Assembly (NCBI GenBank): GCA_902633655.1
Contig: CACPHA010000004.1
Coordinates: 1 to 49,874 of the forward strand
Source: Paracoccaceae bacterium
Lineage (GTDB): Bacteria > Pseudomonadota > Alphaproteobacteria > Rhodobacterales > Rhodobacteraceae
DNA length: 49,874 nucleotides
Direction of reading: 5' to 3'
Of this stretch, positions 10,338 to 19,702 are shown one piece after another; position 1 is the first letter of the stretch; each line of letters begins with the position of its first letter. A program made the position numbers and the translations under genes. Under the pieces are notes generated by a model. The model was not told the DNA's origin. It worked only from the letters and a program-made list of their open reading frames with translations, and made no database searches.

Positions 10338-10826
10338 TTACCAGACCTCTCGAGCTAATGCTTTTACATCTTCGACACCGAGGAGGCCGGTATCGTTAAG
10401 CCAATGGAAATGGTCGACATAATTTTCCTTTGCTTCCCACTTCCAAAGAGCCAAGACCAGGTGCTTTGCAATTATCTTCTCATCCGAGTGACACCGATTT
10501 CCATAAGCCATCAGCTGCCAGTGCCATTTCCATGGTCTACACCCGTCTTCTAGCCAATTGTTCCAGAGTAGCCATCCCGTACGGCGTGGATTGAGATAGT
10601 AGTTATCAATACGATTATTCATCGGCGACCAAGCCCATTCCACACTGAACAGGTAGGTAAGTTTCCTTGGCGATGCTTTAGGATAATTCTTCTTTAATGG
10701 CTCAATCAGTTCGACTTTTGGATCAAGGCGCTTAGGCTGAACTGGTAAATCCACCACCTCATATAGCCGTTGTTGGGGCCGTTCTTCAGATGACATTGGA
10801 ATAAAAGATCTATGTTTGGTAGACAT
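10338..10826 (-). CDS. Cassette gene A, copy 1: W-rich hypothetical protein
   Basis: YLFSVEWAWSPMNNRIDNYYLNPRRTGWLLWNNWLEDG, highly similar to the ORF at 11506-12003. Confidence 0.75.
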   Translation of the reverse strand: MSTKHRSFIPMSSEERPQQRLYEVVDLPVQPKRLDPKVELIEPLKKNYPKASPRKLTYLFSVEWAWSPMNNRIDNYYLNPRRTGWLLWNNWLEDGCRPWKWHWQLMAYGNRCHSDEKIIAKHLVLALWKWEAKENYVDHFHWLNDTGLLGVEDVKALAREVW

Positions 10827-10834
10827 GTTCTGTC

Positions 10835-10892
10835 CCTCCGCTTTAGTGCTTTAGGCTGGATGCCAAGGCGCACAAGTTGGTTGTTAAATGCC
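10835..10892 (-). repeat. Conserved 58-bp leader, copy 1
   Basis: CCTCCGCTTTAGTGCTTTAGGCTGGATGCCAAGGCGCACAAGTTGGTTGTTAAATGCC immediately upstream of gene A; matches two other sites. Confidence 0.9.
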
Positions 10893-10904
10893 CTTTGTTA
10901 TTTG

Positions 10905-11513
10905 TTAGAGTTCTTTTTCTTTCACTATTTTGATCATCATGTTCTGATCCAGCTCGAGTAACCTGGCCTGTAACAGGCTTGCAGTGAGGGGATCTTCTGA
11001 TCTTACACCTACCGTGTGGCCATGTTTCATTTCTTCTTCATGAATAAACTCCAGATCACCAAGTAATTCGCCATGGCGCCTGTTATCTTTGAAGAGTGGT
11101 AAATCTTTCAGATACGAATAAGCCTTTGCAAAAGGACTTGCCGTTACTTCCCATTCTTGGTGGTAAAGTTGATACGGTGCAATCGCATCCAAATCGTCCT
11201 CTTCCATGCCATACCAAGTTATCAACTTTGCCATGCTCTCTTTGGTGATTTTCTTGCCAGGCATTTCAAGAGAATGTACATATGTCTCCAACCACTCTCT
11301 GTAGGTTAGATCCGGCAACCCATACTCTGGCGTTCCCAGACGCAAATCGAAGGCTTGGTTACCGGTATCAACAAAATAAAGCGTCTCAGCGGCTTTTTCT
11401 ACTTCCAATAATGGGACCACAGCATTTTTGTTTCTTAAAAACCAATTCGCCTTATCGACAAAATTTGAAGTAAGAATGGCACCGGAACCAACTAGAAAAG
11501 ATCGCCTATCCAT
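10905..11513 (-). CDS. Cassette gene B, copy 2: twin-arginine-leader hypothetical protein
   Basis: MDRRSFLVGSGAILTSNFVDKANWFLRNKNAVVPLL...; paralogue of 9749-10336. Confidence 0.75.
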   Translation of the reverse strand: MDRRSFLVGSGAILTSNFVDKANWFLRNKNAVVPLLEVEKAAETLYFVDTGNQAFDLRLGTPEYGLPDLTYREWLETYVHSLEMPGKKITKESMAKLITWYGMEEDDLDAIAPYQLYHQEWEVTASPFAKAYSYLKDLPLFKDNRRHGELLGDLEFIHEEEMKHGHTVGVRSEDPLTASLLQARLLELDQNMMIKIVKEKEL

Positions 11514-12003
11514 CTTTCCAAACCTTCCGTGCTATAGTGTTCACTTCAGCTGTACTGAAAAGACCTGAACGGGACACCTTATCATAATGCCCGGCTAAGT
11601 AGTGTTCAGCTTCCCATTTCCAGAATTCCAAAAGCAAATGTGTGGCAATTGTCTTTTCGTGTGCTTTACACCTACTTCCATAGGCCAAAAGTTCCCAATG
11701 CCATGTCCACGGTGGATTTCCGTCTTCCGTATAATTACTCCAAAGTAGCCAGCCTGTTTGATTGGGATTAAGGTAGAAATGATTAAGGCGATTATTCATC
11801 GGTGACCAAGCCCATTCTGCACTAAAAAGAAAGATGCGTTTCCTCGGAGCTGCTGTGGATGGACGGGTTAATAATGGCTTATCCTGCTCGATTTCAGGAT
11901 GAAGATGTTTAGGGCGTTTTGGAAAGTATACTAAAGCATTCAAGTCGTTGCTAGAACGCTCACAAGATAACAAGTTAATTGAAGAGTTTTGCTCAGAACA
12001 CAT
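11506..12003 (-). CDS. Cassette gene A, copy 2: W-rich hypothetical protein
   Basis: FLFSAEWAWSPMNNRLNHFYLNPNQTGWLLWSNYTEDG; 8-nt overlap with gene B copy 2. Confidence 0.75.
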   Translation of the reverse strand: MCSEQNSSINLLSCERSSNDLNALVYFPKRPKHLHPEIEQDKPLLTRPSTAAPRKRIFLFSAEWAWSPMNNRLNHFYLNPNQTGWLLWSNYTEDGNPPWTWHWELLAYGSRCKAHEKTIATHLLLEFWKWEAEHYLAGHYDKVSRSGLFSTAEVNTIARKVWKDG

Positions 12004-12011
12004 GACCTGTT

Positions 12012-12069
12012 CCTCCGCTTTAGTGCTTTAGGCGGGATGCCAAGGCGCACAAGTTGAAGATTAAATGCC
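12012..12069 (-). repeat. Conserved 58-bp leader, copy 2
   Basis: CCTCCGCTTTAGTGCTTTAGGCGGGATGCCAAGGCGCACAAGTTGAAGATTAAATGCC. Confidence 0.9.
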
Positions 12070-13115
12070 TTAAGATGAGGATAACGGAAAACTACATTGG
12101 ATGCAACCAGCATTTGGCTTATCCCGCGTTTGATGAAGTTGGCAATTTCTATTGAGTGCGTCTGTTATTTATCAAGTTAAATTATTCGAACAAATTTGTT
12201 TACACTTGGTTTGACTTTTTTCCTCGGAAATCTTAAAGCCCTGCGCTGTCGGAACTTTTTTAGTTTTGACAGCGCAACTGACGTATCGCTATCCTTGTAA
12301 ACGGGCACTAGTTTTATTTTCTTGCCGACTTTTAACGCCAGACCTCCTGAGCGCATTATTGCCGCTTTGAGGCAGCACTCAATCTATTATTTATCAAGCA
12401 ACTTCTGAGAATTTCTCAGCCCCTTTTGCTGCCTCAACTGCAAGCAAAGAAATAGCTAGATTAAACAGCATTAAGATTTCCTCGTGCTTTGTCCCAGGAG
12501 CATCATTAAACTTTCCAACATCGTCAAATTCACCGCGTGTTAAAATACCCAGCGCTAGTCTCGAGCATCAGAAAGCCTCCGGTATGCTACCGCGTGGCAA
12601 TTCCCCCTATAGTAAGGGGGATCATCTGGTGTAAAACTTTCAGGCCAGTCGTAATTTGGCGCTCCCAAAGCAAAACACGCTTCATTGACGCTATATGAAT
12701 TTCCTTTCTGAACTCCAGTTTTTATCCTGTTTCCAGGGTTTGATATTGGCCCACATGCCTTATGCAGTTGGGCTTTTGTTTCGGTATGGTTTGGTAAGAA
12801 GTAAATCATCTTTAGCTCCTTTCGATTTGAACGCGTATAAAGGGTTTGTTGGTTTGTTTAAGGTCTGGATTTCGGATCGTCTCCATTACCCGTTTCCCTT
12901 TTCTGAGAGCGTTCAACTTGTTGATAAGCTTATCGTATTGACCAACACCGAACCGATGCGTCCTCATTGAGGAGCGCCGCTTATTTAAAGTTTCAGACAT
13001 GTTTTTGTCTCCATTAGGACAAGACAAAAGAAGCCAAAAAATGGCCGTCTCGCTTGTAACTAATGAACATCTAAAGAATTAACAGAGACCTATTTGGACG
13101 TCAAGCAGGGACTAA

Positions 13116-13895
13116 TTAATCTACAATACTTGTCAGTATATCCCAAGGTGTCAGCATACCTGTTATTATATCTTCCGGTTTCCCACTTGGGGTAACAAAC
13201 AATGAACCTACCCTTTGGGTTGAGCTTTCAATCGCCGTGAAAATGTTGTGTATCCTCTCAAGGGATGTAGAAGGCTTAATGATTTTGAAAGTTTGCGACC
13301 CAACTTCTTTGGTGCAGAAGTCCATAATATCCTTAATCATCAAATCATCGCCTGCGTCTATAATTTCGTCACTGCAAAAATAGGAAAAAAGTGAGCTTTC
13401 GCTAAAAACCCCCATCAAACTTTTCTTCGAATCCAAAATCGGTATATGAGACAGTTGGCGAGATGCCATAGCATGGGTAGCATCTTTTACTTTTGCATCA
13501 ACTTTAAGAGAAAAAATTTTCTTAAAAGGAACGCAAATATCTTTAGCAGTTTTGGGGTTTTTCAGTGCTTCAATGAGCTCCTTTAAGTCATCCGTAAGTA
13601 ACTCATTTACTAGTACCGCTTCATAAGCCTTGTCATGATTTGGATGCTGTAGAATATTTCTAATATCGCGAATTTGTCTAATTTTCCTTTCGTTAGATCT
13701 TATTATCCAACTCTTCTTGCTTGCAGCAGCGAGGTCAAAATTACTAGAGTTGGAACTTCCTCCTGCCAGCGCGTTACAAATAAATTTCAACTCCTCATAT
13801 AGATTAATAAATTCTTTATTTTTGTTCATATGAAAATTTCCTATCCAACAAGCGTAAAATCGATAATTTTCAATGCCATAGAACCTGATCCCCAT
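13116..13895 (-). CDS. CBS-domain protein with a HEPN-like N-terminal region (start probably at MNKNKEF)
   Basis: Two CBS-like segments (VKDATHAMASRQLSHIPILDSKKSLMGVFSESSLF; RVGSLFVTPSGKPEDIITGMLTPWDILTSI) and an N-terminal RDIRNILQHPN motif. Confidence 0.65.
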   Translation of the reverse strand: MGIRFYGIENYRFYACWIGNFHMNKNKEFINLYEELKFICNALAGGSSNSSNFDLAAASKKSWIIRSNERKIRQIRDIRNILQHPNHDKAYEAVLVNELLTDDLKELIEALKNPKTAKDICVPFKKIFSLKVDAKVKDATHAMASRQLSHIPILDSKKSLMGVFSESSLFSYFCSDEIIDAGDDLMIKDIMDFCTKEVGSQTFKIIKPSTSLERIHNIFTAIESSTQRVGSLFVTPSGKPEDIITGMLTPWDILTSIVD

Positions 13896-13991
13896 AAACT
13901 GTTTAATTTCGGCCTTATTCCACGCATATTTACCTGAGTTTAGGTTAACATAAGTCTTACTTCAAATGCTAAGTCTGCGGCACTAAATTCA

Positions 13992-14282
13992 ATGAAATAC
14001 AAAACTGAATTAGCCCTGATAAAGGAGCAGAATATTGATATAACAAATTTTGAGCAAGCATTGGACGATTTTAAAGAGCAATTAGGAAAAAACTATGACT
14101 TGGCATCAAGAAAATTCACAACTGCAATAGAAGAGATTGATAAATCAACTGGTGTTTCATTTGAAACCCATCAAAGAATGGTTCTTTCTTCCAAATCAGA
14201 AAGTCGTAACCTTGGTCGGCAAATGCGCTTTCTGGTTGATTTAAGATTTGCAAAAATCATATCATCAACGATGGATCAATAG
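13992..14282 (+). CDS. Hypothetical protein (96 aa), possibly a fragment of a larger coiled-coil protein
   Basis: Helical ORF: NITNFEQALDDFKEQLGKNYDLASRKFTTAIEEIDKS-type sequence. Confidence 0.4.
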   Translation: MKYKTELALIKEQNIDITNFEQALDDFKEQLGKNYDLASRKFTTAIEEIDKSTGVSFETHQRMVLSSKSESRNLGRQMRFLVDLRFAKIISSTMDQ

Positions 14283-14586
14283 TAATCGGTAAAGCTAACT
14301 TCTTTCGCCTCTAAACCAAGCCACGGGGTGCATGTGCAGGAAAAACCCGTTTCTTATTAAGCTTGTAATTTTTACAATATATTTATATTTTAGATAGATC
14401 TTATACGGCCACATATAGAGCTGCATACACACTGTCAGAGACTGCCCGAAAGCCGTATAATGCCCAATAGACCGTAGTGATCAGGTAGGCGGATCGCAGT
14501 CTGGTAGCTCAATTGCAAATAGCTTTGGAAAGGGAGATCCCCTATTTGCTGTTATTTTCGATTGAAAAAATAAAGTGAAATCGTAC

Positions 14587-16419
14587 TCAGGACCTAAGCG
14601 CGTTCTTAAAGAACTGGTTTAATGAAGTGTTAGAACTTACAATAAATAACGACTGTCCAAGAGACCCTGCCTTGAGCCTCGATAAACCAACATAAACTAA
14701 CTTTCTAAAACTTGGATTATCATTTTGGTTCAAAACAAGGACGATGCGGGTTCCACTCATACCTTTGAAGCTGTGGATTGTTGATATTTTAACTCGACCC
14801 GAAGTCGACGAGAATTCTAATTTGAGATCACGCTCCTCGAAATTTCCTCTTTGTCCTTGATACTTAAAAGTTGTTTCCAACTTTACATTTCTCTGAACGA
14901 GAGCCTTTGCTATGCTAGCGCCTATTTCTTTTTTGGGTACCAAAACAACTATGTCTTCTACTGAACGATCCGCATTGCCACTATAAGCTTTTTTATCTTG
15001 TTCAATTATTTTATGGACTTGATCAAAGGAGCTTGTGACTAAATTACTCTGGCTAACCTCAAGTAATTCCAATCTATCATCTAGCGAAAGCTGCCTGTTT
15101 TCCAGATTGTCTGAGACAAGTTCTTCAGAATCTTCAAAACTAATATGATCGAGAAACTTTGCTTTGTAGTTATTTATTAGAGGAACCAAATAATTTGGTG
15201 TTCTGAAAGATGAGTTTAATGTTAGCCAGGGGCCGGAAAAACCAAGGCCATTTATTTTTTCATTAGTCCAGTTTTGCGATTTATCATAAATATCCTGACG
15301 CGTATCTGCAGCAATCAACAGTTCACCTTCTGGTCTTAAAAACAGAAGTGCCGCTTCAAGCCAAGTGACTTCCATATCCTGCGCTTCATCAATAATGATT
15401 GCATCAAATTTGAACTCATCCAATATGTTTCGTGTTTGAAGTTGCTTTATAATAAAACTCCCTACACCATCAAAAGGCTTCTGATCTTCGTCAGTTCCGA
15501 TAAATTGGGCGGCCCATTCGTCTTCAAAATGAAATTGATATGATACTCTTCTGCACCAATTATGATAGTTTAACCAAACAACTCGACCATTATTATTTTT
15601 GGTATGTTTGGAGAATCTTATGCGCAGTTCATTAAGAATGGTGATGTTATAAGTTAAATACAGAACTTCTTTTTTATTATCACTAAGTTCTCCAGCTCGT
15701 GCAATTAAAGCTTCCGTTTTTCCACTGCCAGGTCCCCCCTTAATTCGTCTTCTTTTTATGTTTTCCTCATTCAAGATGATGCGTTTTTGATCAGATTGAA
15801 AATTCAATGGTGAATGAGTATTGGCCTCAGATAGTTTGAGCCAATTGCTGAGATCCGGCACAGTTCTAGGATCAAGTGCTGGAAACGACTCATAGCTGAC
15901 TTGTGGACAAAATTTGCTTGGATCAATTTGGGTTTCTGAATAGTTTGAATTGTCGAGTAGGCCAGCATCTAACTTCAAAAGTAAACTTTTTACATACGCT
16001 TTTTCATCCTCATCAAAAGCAAAATTTGGATAGAATAAAGTGATTGTTATTTGAGGCGGATGACGATCATTGAACACCCGCTTCCGCATCCTGAAACCAT
16101 ATAATTTATTAAGTTCTGAATGTGCTAATTTAATTCGCCAGATCGGCAAGTTATGCGTGATGTTACTGCTCCTACTCTCCGCATTTATTGAAAGCCCGCC
16201 CGAGACCTTTGACAGTGCACGCACTGCTTCACTTATTTGGAGATACTCTATAAATATTAGATTTAATCCTCCACTCTTATGTAAGATTGCAAGCTCAGGC
16301 TCAATTCCATTCAAGTAAGGTTTTAGAAATAGTTTACATTCTTTTGGCAAGGAATATTCTAAACGCGCCGCAAAGTTTTCAAGTTGGTCTAAGTGCATAA
16401 AATATAATCCTCTACCCAC
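14587..16419 (-). CDS. Superfamily 1 (UvrD/Rep-like) helicase
   Basis: Walker A GGPGSGKTEALIARA; Walker B DAIIIDEAQDM; motif V-like KISTIHSFKGMSGTRIVLV. Confidence 0.82.
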   Translation of the reverse strand: MGRGLYFMHLDQLENFAARLEYSLPKECKLFLKPYLNGIEPELAILHKSGGLNLIFIEYLQISEAVRALSKVSGGLSINAESRSSNITHNLPIWRIKLAHSELNKLYGFRMRKRVFNDRHPPQITITLFYPNFAFDEDEKAYVKSLLLKLDAGLLDNSNYSETQIDPSKFCPQVSYESFPALDPRTVPDLSNWLKLSEANTHSPLNFQSDQKRIILNEENIKRRRIKGGPGSGKTEALIARAGELSDNKKEVLYLTYNITILNELRIRFSKHTKNNNGRVVWLNYHNWCRRVSYQFHFEDEWAAQFIGTDEDQKPFDGVGSFIIKQLQTRNILDEFKFDAIIIDEAQDMEVTWLEAALLFLRPEGELLIAADTRQDIYDKSQNWTNEKINGLGFSGPWLTLNSSFRTPNYLVPLINNYKAKFLDHISFEDSEELVSDNLENRQLSLDDRLELLEVSQSNLVTSSFDQVHKIIEQDKKAYSGNADRSVEDIVVLVPKKEIGASIAKALVQRNVKLETTFKYQGQRGNFEERDLKLEFSSTSGRVKISTIHSFKGMSGTRIVLVLNQNDNPSFRKLVYVGLSRLKAGSLGQSLFIVSSNTSLNQFFKNALRS

Positions 16420-16656
16420 GTAGATTTAGTATAATCTAAACGATTGGAAAACCTACTGTTTATAAGAAAGCTTTGCGAATAATGCTCGCAAAAAATTTTT
16501 ATATTTTGCATGCGTTGCAGATACTGACACGACGCGCTCCCACCCAGTATACCAGCTACTCAAGCCACATAACATGCAGTGCGTTTCAAGACTCCCTGTT
16601 GTCACTAATTTCTCTATATCAGTAAAGGAAAGGATTTCGTCGAAAGGAGGAATTCG

Positions 16657-16854
16657 ATGTCCAAAGAGCCAGGCTGGGATTCAAAAGCTATAGCTGCCAT
16701 TGCCAAGGAGTTTTGTGGTGGATACGAGCAGATGTTTGAGAGTCACAAATGGCCTGAACGAGGCTCTCAAATGATGACTTCAGCACCCAGTCATATCAAA
16801 AGGAGTTACGGCAACATCGGAACTTTCGTTGATGTGCATGCAAAGACTTCTTGA
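16657..16854 (+). CDS. Small hypothetical protein (65 aa)
   Basis: Strong Shine-Dalgarno (aaaggaggaattcgATG); its 3' end overlaps the antisense of the gene B pseudogene. Confidence 0.35.
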   Translation: MSKEPGWDSKAIAAIAKEFCGGYEQMFESHKWPERGSQMMTSAPSHIKRSYGNIGTFVDVHAKTS

Positions 16855-17456
16855 GGTATTTCACCGATCTGGCGATTTGCACAACAGTATTATGGCCCAG
16901 CTCGATCAATCTGGCTCGTAACAAGCTGGCAGATATTGGATCCAGTGACAATACGCCGAGATGATCACTTGCAGGACTCGAGTTTTCCAGAAACATAAGA
17001 TCACCGGCCCAAAAACCTTTTTTTGTGCTCACCGCCGAATAGATCCAAAACATAAAGGTACTGGTATGCCTTCGCACTGTTGGCATCACTGCGAGCCCAA
17101 TCATCTCCGTAAAACATTGGATCGGCTTCTTGATCCAACATCTTCAGCATTATCCCGTATTCGTGATAAATATCCCGGTATTCACTCAAACTTACCGGCT
17201 CGTCTACCGGCAGGTAACATCCACGATATCTTTGTAGAACTTGCCGGTAGGTCAAGTCTTCAAAGCCAAAGTCTGGGCTATCTTCCCGCCATTCATATTC
17301 CATACCGCGATCTACTAGAAAGAACTTCGTCCTATTCCTGGTGCTTGCAAAAAAAGGTACAACAGATTTCTTGTTTGTTAGAAACCACTCGGCTTTCGCG
17401 AGGTATGCCGTGGTTAGGAATGAGCCCGAACCAATCAAAAAGGAACGTCTGTCCAT
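16796..17456 (-). pseudogene. Cassette gene B, copy 3, frameshifted
   Basis: Frame 17001-17456 (MDRRSFLIGSGSFLTTAYLAKAEWFLTNKK...LYVLDLFGG) continues in another frame (KKGFWAGDLMFLENSSPASDHLGVLSLDPISASLLRARLIELGHN); shift close to the cctttttttgt run at about 17020. Confidence 0.75.
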
Positions 17457-17457
17457 C

Positions 17458-17945
17458 TTACCAGACCTCCCTTGCTATAGCTTGAACATCTTCAACGTCT
17501 AAAAGACCCGTATTATTCAACCAATGGAAGTGATCGACGTAGTTCTCTTTTGCATCCCATTTCCGTAGCCCCAATACCAGATGGGTCGCGAGAGTCTTTT
17601 CATCTGAATAGCATCGGTTCGCATACACCACGAGCTGCCAATGCCATTTCCATGGTACACATCCATCATCAACCCAGTTGTTCCAGAGGAGCCATCCTGT
17701 ACGGCGGGGTTTAAATAATAGTTATCAATGCGGTTATTCATCGGTGACCATGCCTATTCCACGCTAAACAAGTAGGTAAGTTTTCGTGGTCAGGCCTTGG
17801 GATAATTCTTAATTAACGGCTCGATCAACTCGACCTTTGGAGCAAGCCGCTTAGGCTGATCTGGTAAATCAACCACCTCATAAAGCCTTTGTTGAGACCT
17901 ATCCTCAGATGACATGGGAATAAAAGAATTGTGTTTGGTAGGCAT
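17458..17945 (-). pseudogene. Cassette gene A, copy 3, with two nonsense codons and a 1-nt deletion
   Basis: MPTKHNSFIPMSSEDRSQQRLYEVVDLP...KNYPKA*PRKLTYLFSVE*AWSPMNNRIDNYYLNP then a -1 frameshift relative to copy 1 at AACCCCGCCGTAC. Confidence 0.8.
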
Positions 17946-17952
17946 ATTATGC

Positions 17953-18011
17953 CCTTCCGCTTTAGTGCTTTAGGCAGGATGCCAAGGCGCACAAGTTGAA
18001 GATTAAATGCC
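17953..18011 (-). repeat. Conserved 58-bp leader, copy 3
   Basis: CTTCCGCTTTAGTGCTTTAGGCAGGATGCCAAGGCGCACAAGTTGAAGATTAAATGCC; 2 differences from copy 2. Confidence 0.9.
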
Positions 18012-18503
18012 TTTCTCATAACTATCAAAAAGAGGTCATTTTTTCAACTGAAATTATTAATTTACCTTTTTGATTTTTGGACCTTTCAGCTATTGAGGTC
18101 AGCGGATGCGCTTTACGCTCATTCTAAGAAGTTTAAGAATATTTTGTATGGCATTACTGAAAAATTTTGCTTCTCTTGCTCAGTTTTGCGGCTTACACGA
18201 GACCTTTCAACGACTGTCAGCGCAATCCCAAAAGTATTCCATTACGAGCAACTTCTTTAAAAAAGTAAACATGAAATCCCGTTGCTACGTATTGAATAGG
18301 AATTGAAACATTTTTTCTCTTATTATGAATGGCATTTTGTTGTTTTAATATCGGGTTAGACTCGCGGCTCAAACCTACAAAAAAGTCACATTTATACTTT
18401 AGTTAAGGGTGGGGTTGATTAACCAACACGATTTATTATGGTCATTACTAAGACTGAACTTATAGCACTTATGCATAGCAAAACGGGAGCACTTTGGTAA
18501 AAT

Positions 18504-19685
18504 ATGACCCAGATATTGAGAGATGCTTTCTTATCTCAAAAAGTTCAAGCGCATCTCTCGGGTATAATTCTAAATACGCTCAACGCTGTCGCCTTTGTTG
18601 GATACCGAAACAAAAATCTAGATTTGGGACAATACAATTATCTGAAAAACGATCTAGAAGGCGCCAAATATAGCGACGTTACAGTGGTAGCGCGCTTATT
18701 TCGGAACCGATACGCATTCACAGACTCGAAAAACCTCTCACGAAATAAGACTATTTTAAGCCTGGGGCGTAATATCAAAGACGACTGCGAAATATTTCTA
18801 AAAAATAACGAAAATCAGAAATCTAATAATATTAAAAAACTTTATAACATACTACGCGAGTTAGATCCGTTAGTACAAAATTTGTTATATTATAGAAATT
18901 TTTGTTCGCATAATATGAAAGTTGTTGACCAAGTGGGCTGGAAATTAGCGGTAATCGCAGGCGTTGTCAGAACATGCGAAATCGCTTTAAACGATAAAAG
19001 TACATACCAACTTAATTCTGAAATTATTGAGGAATTTAAGTCGTTCGCATCTGACCCATCCGGAGGTTTTGCTACATCTAGTGCGCCTGAAGCACTTACA
19101 AAAGCTGAGTATGCTAGCAATACTCCGGCTGTAAATAGGCATGATGAAAAGGATTTATCGTCGGTATATGATAAATTGGATGGAATAATCTCCGAGTTAT
19201 CACATTTAACCGATTTTGGGAAAAAACTGGACAAGCTTATTTCTGTTCAAAATAAGACCGATGCGATATCGGCTTCTCAGGTGCCTCAACCCAAAGAGAC
19301 AAAAATCTTACAAAGTTCAGAGACGGTCGAAGAAGTCAATTCAAATGATGATGAAGACGCAAGTGACTCAAGCTATGATGACGTGAACACAATCACCCCT
19401 GAAATATTGCGCCAACGTTTGCAAAATATCAGCGTGACAGTTAAGAGCCGTTACCAAAATACCCCTGGATTTGGAGCCCGCACAAACTTACTACAGGTTG
19501 CAAACATTGGAATAATTTTGCAACGTGAGCCATCATCACTGGAGGAAATGCTTTCTTTTGAGGAAATTCGCTCGAGATTGGATCTAAGTAATCCCCTAAT
19601 TCTTGAACAAATTTCAGAATATGGCGAAAATCTTACGGACTTATTCTCTAATGTTCTTTGGGAGTCGGCATTCGAATTTAGTTAA
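18504..19685 (+). CDS. Hypothetical protein with a HEPN-like N-terminal region (RNFCSH), first gene of twin-module operon I
   Basis: 393-aa ORF; LLYYRNFCSHNM matches the HEPN Rx4H pattern; 17 nt upstream of the GHKL gene. Confidence 0.6.
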   Translation: MTQILRDAFLSQKVQAHLSGIILNTLNAVAFVGYRNKNLDLGQYNYLKNDLEGAKYSDVTVVARLFRNRYAFTDSKNLSRNKTILSLGRNIKDDCEIFLKNNENQKSNNIKKLYNILRELDPLVQNLLYYRNFCSHNMKVVDQVGWKLAVIAGVVRTCEIALNDKSTYQLNSEIIEEFKSFASDPSGGFATSSAPEALTKAEYASNTPAVNRHDEKDLSSVYDKLDGIISELSHLTDFGKKLDKLISVQNKTDAISASQVPQPKETKILQSSETVEEVNSNDDEDASDSSYDDVNTITPEILRQRLQNISVTVKSRYQNTPGFGARTNLLQVANIGIILQREPSSLEEMLSFEEIRSRLDLSNPLILEQISEYGENLTDLFSNVLWESAFEFS

Positions 19686-19702
19686 CTGCGAAAGAATATA
19701 AG

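Noticed and set aside
14587-16419. Gabija-type system
   Set aside because: Only a UvrD-like helicase is present; no GajA/OLD-TOPRIM nuclease is adjacent.
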